A stretch of DNA of 64,000 bases from Nansenia antarctica (Eukaryota > Chordata > Actinopteri > Argentiniformes > Microstomatidae), in the NCBI GenBank assembly GCA_963989245.1, contig OZ022346.1, forward strand, positions 8,299,231 to 8,363,230. The letters run 5' to 3'. This document shows, piece by piece, positions 1 to 9,124 of this stretch; positions within the stretch are counted from its first letter, which is position 1; the number at the start of each line of letters is the position of its first letter. The translations under genes were made by a program, and so were the position numbers. The notes beneath the pieces were generated by a model. It saw only the letters and a program-made list of their open reading frames with translations. It made no database searches and was not told the origin of the DNA.

Positions 1-250
1 GTTCTATCTCCGTTTAGAATGATAAGGTTCTATCTCCGTTTAGAATGATAAGGTTCTGTCTCCGTTTAGAATGATAAGGTTCTATCTCCGTTTAGAATGA
101 TAAGGTTCTATCTCCGTTTAGAATGATAAGGTTCTATCTCCGTTTAGAATGAGAAGGTTCTATCTCCGTTTAGAATGATAAGGTTCTATCTCCGTTTAGA
201 ATGAGAAGGTTCTATCTCCGTTTAGAATTATAAGGTTCTATCTCCGTTTA
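1..250. repeat. 26-bp minisatellite array A1, cut by the window start
   Basis: About nine head-to-tail copies of a 26-bp unit (GGTTCTATCTCCGTTTAGAA plus TGATAA, with GAGAA and TTATAA variants). The array runs off the left edge, so its true length is unknown. There are no unique spacers. The unit equals the terminal inverted repeat region of the MITE that follows, and the same unit recurs at 1089-1462 and throughout 42951-48131. Confidence 0.95.
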
Positions 251-474
251 GGGCAGTTCAGAGATATTGAGCGTCAAAGTTGTTACATTCCATTATGTTT
301 TGTGAGATGGTCAGATGGAACCTTTGTATTTTATGAATTACTAACTCAAAAATGTCAACATCTTAAAAATAACACCACACAGGCATTAATAAACACCTAT
401 GGATCAGATTATGTAAAAAAACAAAACTCAATTTTGACAAAAATGGAGATAGAACCTTATAATTCTAACGTCAC
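251..474. mobile_element. Body and right end of a MITE whose left end became the 26-bp minisatellite
   Basis: The AT-rich body ends at 474 with ATAGAACCTTATAATTCTAA followed by CGTCAC. Its reverse complement reads GTGACGTTAGAATTATAAGG, matching the left end GTGAGCTTAGAATGATAAGG seen intact at 1089 and 30030. It is therefore a short element with terminal inverted repeats and no coding capacity. The same body recurs in every 1267-bp unit and, as a simple unexpanded copy, at 30030-30279. Confidence 0.75.
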
Positions 475-786
475 GAACTGTTGTAGGACACAGAGCCAGG
501 TTGCTGCCAAAGACTGTCTCCAGAGCATGCATCACGTTTAGTAGTCATAAAGCGCTTAAGCCCGCTAGCCTAAGTGACAGCATTAATAAACCATGGCATG
601 AACAGATCAACTGAGAGCATTGCTTTCTAAACTGACACGGGCAAGTAGCATTAGCGAAGGTACACAGAGACACAATATACTGGTGAGTCGTGACCCATAC
701 AAAGATTATCTTCTGATGTTGTTACATTCATTTACAACACCTGAATGGTCTCCTGGATTGAACACATTTTATTTTTTAATTTTTAA

Positions 787-971
787 TTTTTGCCATTAAG
801 CAGACGCTTTTAATCCAAAGCGATTTACAATTACGAATTACAGGGACATTCCCCCTGGAGTAATTGAGGGCTAAGTGCCTTACTCAAGGGCAAAATAGGG
901 TGGTCTCAGGCGGGATTTGAACTCACGACCTTCCGATCAAGAGTCCAATTCACTATCCATTAGACCACACC
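787..971 (-). mobile_element. tRNA-derived SINE with teleost-type 3' core
   Basis: Read on the minus strand it starts with a tRNA-like head (GGTCTAATGGATAGTG as an A-box region, GTGAGTTCAAATCCCGC as a B-box region) and ends with a core like AATCGCTTTGGATTAAAAGC, the conserved 3' tail of many fish SINEs and of L2-like LINEs. It is an internal part of the 1267-bp unit, so equivalent copies lie at about 2343-2526, 43619-43801, 44886-45068, 46153-46335, 47420-47602 and 48965-49143. The head is too degenerate and too closely tied to the tail to be a functional tRNA gene. Confidence 0.8.
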
Positions 972-1088
972 TACAATGTATCTCATCAACCAGCACTACT
1001 ACTGCCCGACAGCAGACTGTCTGTCTGTCTTGTCTGTCTGTCTTGTCTGTCTAACATTACAGTTAACACAGTATCACAAGTGCATTTC

Positions 1089-1462
1089 GTGAGCTTAGAA
1101 TGATAAGGTTCTATCTCCGTTTAGAATGATAAGGTTCTATCTCCGTTTAGAATGATAAGGTTCTATCGCCGTTTAGAATGACAAGGTTCTATCTCCGTTT
1201 AGAATGATACGGTTCTATCTCCGTTTAGAATGATAAGGTTCTATCTCCGTTTAGAATGATAAGGTTCTATCTCCGTTTAGAATGATAAGGTTCTATCTCC
1301 GTTTAGAATGATAAGGTTCTATCTCCGTTTAGAATGATAAGGTTCTATCTCCGTTTAGAATGATACGGTTCTATCTCCGTTTAGAATGATAAGGTTATAT
1401 CTCCGTTTAGAATGAGAAGGTTCTATCTCCGTTTAGAATGATAAGGTTCTATCTCCGTTTAG
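1089..1462. repeat. 26-bp minisatellite array A2
   Basis: The array begins with an intact MITE end (GTGAGCTTAGAATGATAAGG) and continues as about fourteen 26-bp units before the MITE body resumes at about 1463. This is the direct picture of a terminal inverted repeat amplified in place. It corresponds to 47708-48131 in the duplicated block. Confidence 0.93.
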
Positions 1463-1592
1463 GGCAGTTCAGAGATATTGAGCGTCAAAGTTTTTACATT
1501 CCATTATGTTTTGTGAGATGGAACCTTTGTATTTTATGAATTACTAACTCAAAAATGTCAACATTTTAAAAATAACACCACACAGGCATTAA

Positions 1593-1942
1593 TATGGATT
1601 CTTAATAGGACTGGTTGTTAAAATCCCTAAATATTCAGCACAACAATTGAGTGGAGTTGGAGATGTCCTCTTGGGTGGAGTGGAATTTGGCAATGATCAC
1701 GTGGTGCCACCAGTACGACACATCTTCAGTTGTTGTCCCCGACCTCATTGGGTGTTTCGGCCAGTTATCACAAGACACCCTCTGCCGAGGTTGGCCCACC
1801 ACAGGCTGATCAGGCCTGGGTGTGTGTCGCACGGTGGCACCACGTGGTCATTTGAATGAATGAATGAATGAATGAATGAATGAATGAATGAATGGACTTT
1901 ATTGTCATTGCTACAGTACAGGTACCAAACAACGAAATTTAG
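1593..1942 (-). mobile_element. Insertion inside the MITE: unknown sequence plus minus-strand 3' end of an (ATTC)n-tail LINE
   Basis: The MITE text breaks at 1593 and resumes at about 1943 (AATAAACACC). Positions 1855-1940 hold a (GAATGAAT)n run followed by the minus-strand 3' end of the LINE family that is also at 9543, 23692 and 58104. The part from 1593 to 1850 is not recognised. The identical insertion at about 48265-48610 shows that it predates the block duplication. Confidence 0.65.
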
Positions 1943-2551
1943 GAGGGAATAAACACCCAATGGATCAGATTATGTAAAAAACTCAATTTTGACAAAAATG
2001 GAGATAGAACCATATAATTCTAACGTACTGTTGTAGGACACAGAGCGAGGTCGCTGGCCAAAAACTGTCTCCAGAGCATGCATCACGTTTAGTAGTCGTA
2101 AAGCGCTTAAGCCCGCTAGCCTAAGTGACAGCATTAATAAACCATGGGATGAACAGATCAACTGAGAGCATTGCTTTCTAAACTGACACGGGCAAGTAGC
2201 ATTAGCGAAAGTACACAGAGACACAATATACTGGTGGTGTGTGGTGACCCATACAAAGATTATCTTCTGATGTTGTTTATTCATTTACATACAACACCTG
2301 AATGGTCTCCTGGATTGAACAATTTTATTTTTTAATTTTTAATTTTTGCCATTTAGCAGACGCTTTTAATCCAAAACGATTTACAATTACGAATTACAGG
2401 GACATTCCCCCTGGAGTAATTGAGGGCTAAAGTGCCTTACTCAAGGGCAAAATAGGGTGGTCTCAGGCGGGATTTGAACTCACGACCTTCCGATCAAGAG
2501 TCCAATTCACTAACCATTAGACCACCACTCTATTAGATACTGCATGTACAC

Positions 2552-3195
2552 CAGTGGAGGCTGGTGACTTCCAGAATTGAGGAGGCCAAATTGTTTTCAG
2601 CTTGCTCGCTTCACTCGCGATGGAATGTTCCCTGTTCTTATAGAAGAATATTAAATTGACTTGTAATAAAACGAAATCGACTACATTAAAAATAAAACTG
2701 TTCAATAAATCCTAAATCTTGTCTACCTATTCGATGTATAAATCGCGTCAGAATCTCGCCGACTTCCGAGGTCATTTTAAGCAAATTTGGCCAAATGAGC
2801 TATTATTTTCAGGGATAATAGCCATGGGTGTTCTAGACGTGTCCTGCAAAGGACACGTTGATAGGACACTCGTAGCCACTATGGCGAGTGTTTCTTTGAC
2901 TGAAGTGACTGGCGAATTCTCAAAATGGCTTCATGTGATTGGACGAACAAAATGTCAATCTTTCAGCCCTGGACTCAATGCATGGTGAGGCCAGGCCTCC
3001 TCTGCCCACCCATTTTCAGTGATTTGGCCAATCACATATTGCCATGAAAAAAATTGCATTACATTGACTTCTATGAGAAACCACTTTCCTGGGGAGGCCT
3101 GGCCTCCCTCAATACAAACGGATAGGGATTCTGGCCTGTAGGTGCTTTACAATTGCAATATTGGGTTTTAGCCATGGAAAACAAAACGGAAATAA

Positions 3196-3226
<31 letters not shown>

Positions 3227-3346
3227 GTTTTTTGTTAAATAAATAAATAAAATAAATATAATTATTGCTTTTTTAAATCTCTCTCTCTTCTCTCAAATTA
3301 TTGGGGAGGCCAGGCCTCCTCCACCTCTATGGAGGAGCCTCCACTG
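2552..3346. mobile_element. Non-autonomous DNA transposon with CAGTGGAGGCT terminal inverted repeats
   Basis: It opens with CAGTGGAGGCTGGTGACTT and closes with GGAGGAGCCTCCACTG, giving an 11-bp perfect terminal inverted repeat. The ~795-bp interior holds no long ORF and an (AT)n run near 3200. I could not define a target-site duplication, so the superfamily is open. The copy at 49169-49953 belongs to the duplicated block; a 43-base left-end fragment sits at 42908-42950. Confidence 0.7.
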
Positions 3347-3715
3347 CTGTATATGTATCATAGCCTGTACAATTGCACATTGTATATAATCTCACTTTAT
3401 ATATACCACTGCACATATACATCCAGTCACCATTGTGTGGCATTGTATGTCATTGCACATCACGCTACCATTTTGCACTTTACTGTATAGATTGCTGTTT
3501 ACTGCTACTATCACTGCAATATAATTGTTGCACTTCTGGTTAGACGCACAATCATTTTGTTGCATTGTCTTGTACTATGTAATGACAATAAAGTGAATCT
3601 AATCTGGTATTCACATGTCTTTTTCTTTTGTTTACATTGGAGCAACACAAACAAGAAGAGGGAAAAAAATCCAAATCTGATTTCATTCAACACAGAACTC
3701 TAAACATGGACAGAT

Positions 3716-3812
3716 AAGAACAGCTGAAAGTCTGTCTAACCCCCCTACCCCTGACACTAACCCCCCCCCCCCATCCTAACCCTAACCACCCCTCTTAACC
3801 CTAACCCATTTC
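3716..3812. repeat. Degenerate CCCTAA-like tract
   Basis: A C-rich stretch with several CCTAACCC motifs and a run of 14 C lies upstream of lectin gene A; a similar tract is at about 50345-50415. It resembles interstitial telomere-like sequence but is too irregular and short to be telomeric. Confidence 0.6.
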
Positions 3813-3949
3813 ATGTCTTCCACAGAATGTTATCAATAACTCCTAATTCCTAATTCATCCACTACTGAAGAATCTAATCTAATCTCAGTTACCATCATGA
3901 CCAGTTAACCTCTGTTGGGAAACAACAGTTGCTTCCTTGTAGCCTCCTG

Positions 3950-3957
3950 TATAAAAG
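3950..3957 (+). promoter_or_regulatory. TATA box of lectin gene A
   Basis: TATAAAAG lies about 30 bp before the likely start of the noncoding first exon (~3980-4022), which ends in CAG at a perfect GTAAGT donor (4023). The same box is at 50557-50564 for gene B. The sequence around it (CTGTTGGGAAACAACAGTTG) is palindromic-like and is repeated in decayed form at about 41938 and 42588. Confidence 0.85.
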
Positions 3958-4091
3958 AGCAGCTCTTTCTCCAGCTGGACACAACCTACACACACACTTC
4001 AGTTCCTGTGATTAAGACTCAGGTAAGTCCTCTACTCACCTACTCTCTCTATGGTAGACATACTGTATCAGTTAACTATGGTAGACATACT

Positions 4092-4683
4092 CAGGGCTCT
4101 CAAGTCTCACGCATTGGGCGTGAGACACACGCATTTCAACCCGCTCACACGCCACACCTTGTATTTCTCACGCAGAGAAATTACCTGGGGCGCCCACCAA
4201 GTTGCGCCGCTATTTTTAAAAATAGAACAGGTAGAGAATCAACTGAGTTCCCTCTGGTTCCCCTAGAGTTCAGAAGGCCACGTACCAGCTAATCAAATAA
4301 AAAAATATAGCTACCGAACAGCCAATCAGAAAATAATAGCATTGCTGTATCCGGGTAACATTTTGATATTCCCGCTACAACAAACAACGTTCTGATTCCA
4401 ACGACACGGGCTGACTGGAGCTATTGATTCAGATGCTTGCTACACAGAAGAGGACAGATCATTTGAATTGATCATTCACATCTCGAAGTGGCTACAGACT
4501 GGTCGACGTGGGAGAAGACCATATCCTATGACGCTGAGACTGTGTGTGTGTGTGTGTGTTTGTGTGTGTGTGTGATTTCTTTTTTTTTTTTTTTACAAAT
4601 TGATGTCATTCAGATCAGACCCCGTCCCCCCCCGCCGCCGCCAAAATCTCACTCTGAACTCTGTTCAAAACTTGAGAGCCCTG
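4092..4683. mobile_element. Non-autonomous TIR transposon in lectin A intron 1
   Basis: It starts CAGGGCTCTCAAGT and ends ACTTGAGAGCCCTG, a 14-bp perfect terminal inverted repeat, and interrupts the 27-bp minisatellite of intron 1 with CATACT repeated on both sides (a likely 6-bp target duplication). It contains a (TG)n tract and a poly-T run and has no transposase. The copy in gene B is at 50699-51275, so insertion came before duplication. Confidence 0.8.
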
Positions 4684-4785
4684 CATACTGTATCAGTTAA
4701 CTATGTTAGACATACTGTATCAGTTAACTATGTTAGACATACTGTATCAGTTAACTATGGTAGACATACTGTACCAGTTAACTGT
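4684..4785. repeat. 27-bp minisatellite, intron 1 of lectin A (short allele)
   Basis: Under four units of CATACTGTATCAGTTAACTA plus TGTTAGA follow the inserted transposon; one to two more lie before it (4050-4091). Each unit contains the palindrome AGTTAACT. The array in gene B (51276-51540) has about ten units. Confidence 0.92.
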
Positions 4786-4982
4786 ATGTTATGGTATCAT
4801 TCTGACAGCTACTGTCATCGTGTTGCTGGATGGTGTAATGTGATGTATGAATATGTAAATGAGGTGTAATATGATGTATGAATATGTAAATGAGGTGTAA
4901 TGTGAAGTATAAATATGTAAATTAGGTGTTTCTGCCTCCTTTTCCTCTTCTGTCTCGTAGCTCCTAGGAGACAATCATCACC

Positions 4983-6045
4983 ATGGTAACATTGACCATC
5001 GTTCTTCTTCTCAGTGCTGCCATTGCACTGGGCAATACCAGTAAGAGAGACACGCTTTACTGCACTTTACACCACTGTACATCACTTTACTGCACTTTAC
5101 ACCACTGTCCATCACTTTACTGCACTTTACACCACTGTCCATCACTTTACTGCACTTTACACCACTGTCCATCACTTTACTGCACTTTACACCACTGTCC
5201 ATCACTTTACTGCACTTTACACCACTGTCCATCACTTTACTGCACTTTACACCACTGTACTTCAATCCGGTAAAGTGCAGTAAAAAAGACCTCACTTTAC
5301 ATTATTCTCCATGACTTTACATCATTTTACATACTTTCACATAACTCACCTGTTCACACACATCGGGCTGTTTAACTACATACATCTCAGTTCTTCTTCT
5401 AACAACTCTCCTTGTTTCAGATCCCTTAGTGGAGGCTGAGGTGGAGCAGCTCCCTCCTTTTGGTAAGGGTTATATATCGCCCCCTCTTGGTAAAGGAGTG
5501 AAATTGAAGGGTTACTGAAGTTATTGAAACTGTCCATGCTTGGTGTCACTGACTGTGCTCTCACCCCTCCCCTGTTTCAGAAGCTATGGTGGAGACTGAG
5601 GTGCAACAGCTCCCTCTAGTGGGTGAGTATGTTATTAATAATTGATAGTTACCTAGAGGCAGCAGTGTTAAAACAGGTATTCATCTCAAAAACAGAGTCT
5701 TTGCTAACCGGAACATGTCTTTGTATTGGTAGAGGTCCTGGGTGTAGAGGGGGAGGACATCAACCTGAACATGTCTTTGTCTTGGTAGAGGTCCTGGGTG
5801 TAGAGGGGGAGGACGTTGAAGGAAGCCAAGCAGAGATGTTGGAGGAGACGGGGGCTGGACAGGGGGCGCTGAGCAGGAGTGGATGTGCTATTGGCTGGTA
5901 CAGATATGAGGAGGAGTGCTACAAGTTCAACTACTCCCCCACCACATGGGCAGAGGCAGAGGTATGGGAACTGGATTGTGTTGCTTCAGGTGAAAACGTT
6001 CTACTTTTTATACTAGTCTTTTTCAGAAGGCCTGAATACATCACC

Positions 6046-6128
<83 letters not shown>

Positions 6129-6950
6129 TAGAGGAACTGCGTGCTCTTAGGGGGGAACCTGGCATCTGTGCACAGCTATGGCCAGTACACTTTCCTCCAG
6201 AGTGTCATACTGGGACATGCCAACGAATACCTACGCACCTGGATTGGAGCTAATGACGCCGTCCAGGTAATACATTAATACAGGTAATAAAGGATAACCG
6301 TTAACCTACAGGTTCAAGTGGAGAGTTAGCCACATCTTACAGTAGGTGGGTATGTTTCATGGGGTTCTCCAACCAACCATATCCTGGAAAACTCAAACTT
6401 ACTTTTTTACCAATCAGCCAAGTGCTGTTTCAGGACAATGTGTGTAGATTGTCTTTAGTGTGTAGTAGTGTGTGGTGGTGAGGTCTCCCTGTGTGTAGTG
6501 TGTGGTGGTGAGGTCTCCCTGTGTGTAGTGTGTGGTGGTGAGGTCTCCCTGTGTGTAGTGTGTGGTGGTGAGGTCTCCCTGTGTGTAGTGTGTGGGGGTA
6601 ATTTCTACCCGTGTGTTCTACAGGAGGGTATTTGGCTGTGGAGCGACGGCTCCAGGTTCGGCTACACCCACTGGAGTGCCGGGCAGCCTAGCAACAGTTA
6701 CCACGGCATCACAGACAACTCCAACGGCCGGGAGCACTGCATGGAGATGAACGCAGGAGGTAGGATAGGGTTTGAAAAATGTTGGTGCCAATGCACCAAC
6801 AACTGTACTAGATGATCACATGACCCAGACTCCCTCCCTGCATGTTTCTAATAACGTTGTTTTACTTCCTGTTATTCCCCAGGTGATCATCGCCAGAACG
6901 ACCTGTCCTGTTCCTACACGCGCCCCTCCCTCTGCGCCAGACTTCTGTGA
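4983..6950 (+). CDS. Secreted C-type lectin A (ladderlectin/nattectin-like), 7 coding exons
   Basis: Predicted secreted carbohydrate-binding protein of 217 aa. The noncoding first exon ends at 4022; coding exons are 4983-5040, 5421-5462, 5581-5622, 5789-5961, 6132-6266, 6624-6759 and 6883-6950, all with GT/AG borders and an open joined frame. Residues 1-19 form a signal peptide (MVTLTIVLLLSAAIALGNT). Two homologous 14-residue acidic exons and a Glu/Gly-rich stretch (48-79) make a propeptide-like linker. The C-type lectin domain spans ~80-217, with GWY, WIGAND and WSDGS signatures and six cysteines (80, 91, 108, 189, 205, 213), the long-form pattern with three disulfides. The usual QPD or EPN sugar motif is QPS (171-173), and the Trp before the conserved Asn-Asp (201-202) is Gln, so canonical calcium/sugar binding is uncertain. 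Six cysteines argue against a type II antifreeze protein (ten). Intact, almost identical to gene B. Confidence 0.9.
5050..5265. repeat. 30-bp minisatellite, intron 2 of lectin A
   Basis: About seven units of a 30-bp repeat containing CATCACTTTACTGCACTTTA and CACCACTGTC fill the start of intron 2. It is open in several frames on both strands only because 30 is a multiple of three; a perfect donor precedes it, so it is intronic. Gene B has about five to six units (51815-51985). Confidence 0.92.
6049..6126. repeat. (TC)n polypyrimidine run at the acceptor of lectin A exon 6
   Basis: A pure (TC)n run of about 76 bases leads directly into the CTCCTTAG acceptor before the exon at 6132. In gene B the same run is only about 20 bases (52775-52793). 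It functions as, and greatly extends, the polypyrimidine tract. Confidence 0.93.
6470..6600. repeat. 30-bp minisatellite, intron 6 of lectin A
   Basis: About four to five units of GAGGTCTCCCTGTGTGTAGT plus GTGTGGTGGT end just before the acceptor of the exon at 6624. Gene B carries about ten units (53132-53430), including a variant with GTCATTTCTACCCGTG. Confidence 0.92.
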
Positions 6951-7111
6951 TGTTTCTATTTTCTAGACATGTGTCTTCAAACCACTACTCATGTGTTACA
7001 ACATTTGTTAAAAAGCGCATAATCATCCTATGTTTGATTTGATTATGTATATCTTATCATTATGGTTCTAATGCTCCTCTGTGTTGAGATGACACAATTG
7101 TCACATGTCTC

Positions 7112-7117
7112 AATAAA
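7112..7117 (+). terminator. Polyadenylation signal of lectin A
   Basis: AATAAA about 160 bases after the stop codon, followed by a T-rich region (CTTTTTTGTTC). The equivalent signal in gene B is at 53904-53909. Confidence 0.8.
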
Positions 7118-7748
7118 GTTATTTCAAAAAAGTACTTTTTTGTTCTATAGTACTTGTATGCTTTCATGCTTATTGTTCATCTGAAACATACATCTAGTTT
7201 TAAAAGTTATCGTTTGATACTCTGAATAAAAGTGTGTCCGAGTGTCCGAGGGTCAATTGCAACCAAACAATAAACGGACTTTGTTTAGATTTTATGTACA
7301 AATGTCTTTACATTTTGGCCCATCCTTAATTAATTGGATGAAAACACTTTATAATACCCCAAAATAATTAACAATGAAGAACAATGGTAACAATGGTGAA
7401 CTCTAAGAAACGGTACACCTGAAAAGAGATTTTAAACAAGGTTGTCCCTTATCTTCATATTTATTTATTTAATCTATTGAAATTTTAGGACACAAGGTAC
7501 ACAAATAGTGTGGGTCATACGTGACAGCAGCTGGTGAAACCGGGAACAAGTCGGCAGCTGACCAAATGCTCGGACTGCTATTCTGAAAAATGCAAATCAA
7601 TTTCAATGTTGCTGAAAACGGTCCAGCAAACTGATTTTAGATTTACTCTAGTGGTGGGCATATGCAGAATTACAAGATTGCACAAAAACTAAAGTATGAA
7701 TGTATAATTAAGTGCAAATAAAGTATCTTTACTTGTTCACATATGTTG

Positions 7749-8040
7749 TATAAGAGACGAGACTAACAACTCTTATGAAATGCGCAACAGCGCAGCTTTA
7801 ATATATTATATTGACGTTGCGAAATTTTGCAATATGCACTCTACATTCTAAATTATGGAAAATGCAATACACACATCGGAATGCAATACACACATCGGTA
7901 TGCAATACATGTGTAACACTAAATACAATTTACAACCCTTATTTTTTGTTGTTTTTTACTTATTATTATGCGCTTTGAGTTGCATTTCATGTACGAAAGG
8001 CACTATATAAATAAAGCTTTACTTACTTACTTACTTTATT
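7749..8040 (+). mobile_element. 3' end of a LINE/SINE-type retroelement with (TTAC)n tail
   Basis: The stretch ends in GCGCTTTGAGTTGCATTTCA, then CTATATAAATAAAGC and (TTAC)n, the layout of L2-like retroelement tails in fish (a GCGCTTTGA-type core before an AATAAAG box and a short tandem tail). Nothing coding is visible upstream, so the 5' limit is unclear. An inverted relative is at about 8680-8880. Confidence 0.6.
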
Positions 8041-8228
8041 ACGTATACTACTTTTGTACATGTACTCAGTATGTGTGTGTGTGTGTTCATGCAGCCACAT
8101 GTTTACTATAATCAAAGCCATTTCTCCTTAGTAATGATGAGTTTCTTAATCTCATAAAAGTTTTATGCTATAATAACACAGAGAAATGTGAGTGTGTGTG
8201 CCCACATGCAGAGTTTTTGTGTCTATAT

Positions 8229-8420
8229 GTTACGGTACATGTGGGAATACGGTACATGTGGGAAAACTAGGGTTAGGGTTAGGTGCTACGCCGACTTGGT
8301 ACATGATGGCATGTCTAACCCTAACCCTAATCCTAACCCTAACCCTTAACCGTAGCACCCTAGCACCTAACCCTAACCCTAGTTTTCCCACATGTACCGT
8401 ATTCCCACATGTACCGTAAC
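8229..8420. mobile_element. Palindromic MITE with telomere-repeat core, copy 1
   Basis: Long inverted arms of about 65 bp face each other: GTTACGGTACATGTGGGAAT at 8229 and its complement ending at 8420. Inside the arms are TTAGGG repeats on the left and CCCTAA repeats on the right, pointing toward each other, around a short centre. A diverged copy is at 33263-33476. ATAT on both sides may be a target duplication. It carries no ORF of its own. Confidence 0.8.
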
Positions 8421-8679
8421 ATATATATCGATGCACAAGCATGTGTTTTTGTTACTGAACTCATTTTTTAAATAACTTGTACAATAGTTGGACACTTGAA
8501 TGTCTGCTTGCCATTATTGTTCCTAGACTTCTGCTTTCAGAGCTAGTTATTAATTAAGTTATTACTAAAAACAATAATAATTGAATGCAGAGGCAATGAT
8601 GTTATTATGATAAAGAGTAGATACATTTATATAGTCTTACAGTTACAACCCGTCCTTTGAGGGCAACTATAATGCTGAT

Positions 8680-8880
8680 GTAAGTAAGTAAGTAAAGCTT
8701 TATTTATACAGCACCTTTCATACAAGAAATGCAGCTCAAAGTGCTTTACAACAGGAATAAGAACATAAAGTGAATATAAAAACATATACAAGCATAGAAT
8801 GAATATAAAAGCAGGGGGAAACAGTAAAAAAAGAAAAGGTAAGATAAAATACAATAAAGATAGGCCTACATTTAAACAAT
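8680..8880 (-). mobile_element. Minus-strand retroelement 3' tail, (GTAA)n-flanked
   Basis: GTAAGTAAGTAAGTAAAGCT followed by TTTATTTATACAGCACCTTT and CAGCTCAAAGTGCTTTACAA is the reverse complement of an L2-like 3' tail. A hAT-type end (GAGTTTGACACCCCTG) follows near 9048-9063. The remainder of 8421-9110 shows nothing else recognisable. Confidence 0.6.
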
Positions 8881-9124
8881 GTACAACCTCTGCTCGTTAA
8901 TCTAACTTTCCATATCCCTTTCATCTCCCTACACAGTCTTTCTGTACTTCCCACTGGCTTTCCACCAGCACCACAAACATCAGTTTTTGGAGAAGGTCTG
9001 TCTCAGTCTCTGTGTACGTTCTCAGTCTCTGTGGCCCGGCATGAATTTGAGTTTGACACCCCTGGTTCAAGATATTAGATGGAGAATGATAACTTAAAAT
9101 CCATGTGTATTGACACAAAAGAAA

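Larger units (their letters stand above)
1089..7748 (+). repeat. Segmental duplication, copy A (contains lectin gene A)
   Basis: This block is collinear and nearly identical with 47708-54540: same MITE and insertion, same TIR element, same lectin gene with all introns, same 3' flank. Differences are mostly in repeat copy number plus scattered substitutions and a roughly 30-base deletion in the copy B 3' UTR. The match ends sharply after ATATGTTG at 7748 and 54540. Both copies are on the plus strand, about 46.8 kb apart. Confidence 0.93.

Noticed and set aside
895..970. tRNA gene on the minus strand
   Set aside because: Box-A/B-like sequence is present but it is fused to a SINE body and recurs in every 1267-bp unit; similar heads at 39170 and 28440 are also SINEs.
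1..1462. CRISPR-like array of regularly spaced repeats
   Set aside because: Repeats are directly adjacent with no unique spacers, in a eukaryotic genome; this is a minisatellite derived from a MITE end.
4983..5273. A continuous ORF running from the lectin signal peptide into the 30-bp repeats
   Set aside because: A good donor (GTAAGAG) at 5041 and the paralogue comparison show that the repeat part is intron.
6760..6815. Cys-rich alternative lectin C-terminus (EKCWCQCTNNC) by reading through the 6760 donor
   Set aside because: Conserved in both copies, but splicing to 6883 restores the family-typical Asn-Asp, two cysteines and end; without transcript evidence I treat it as intron.
4983..6950. 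Type II antifreeze protein gene
   Set aside because: The fold and gene layout are related, but only six cysteines are present (type II antifreeze proteins have ten) and the acidic propeptide is ladderlectin/nattectin-like.
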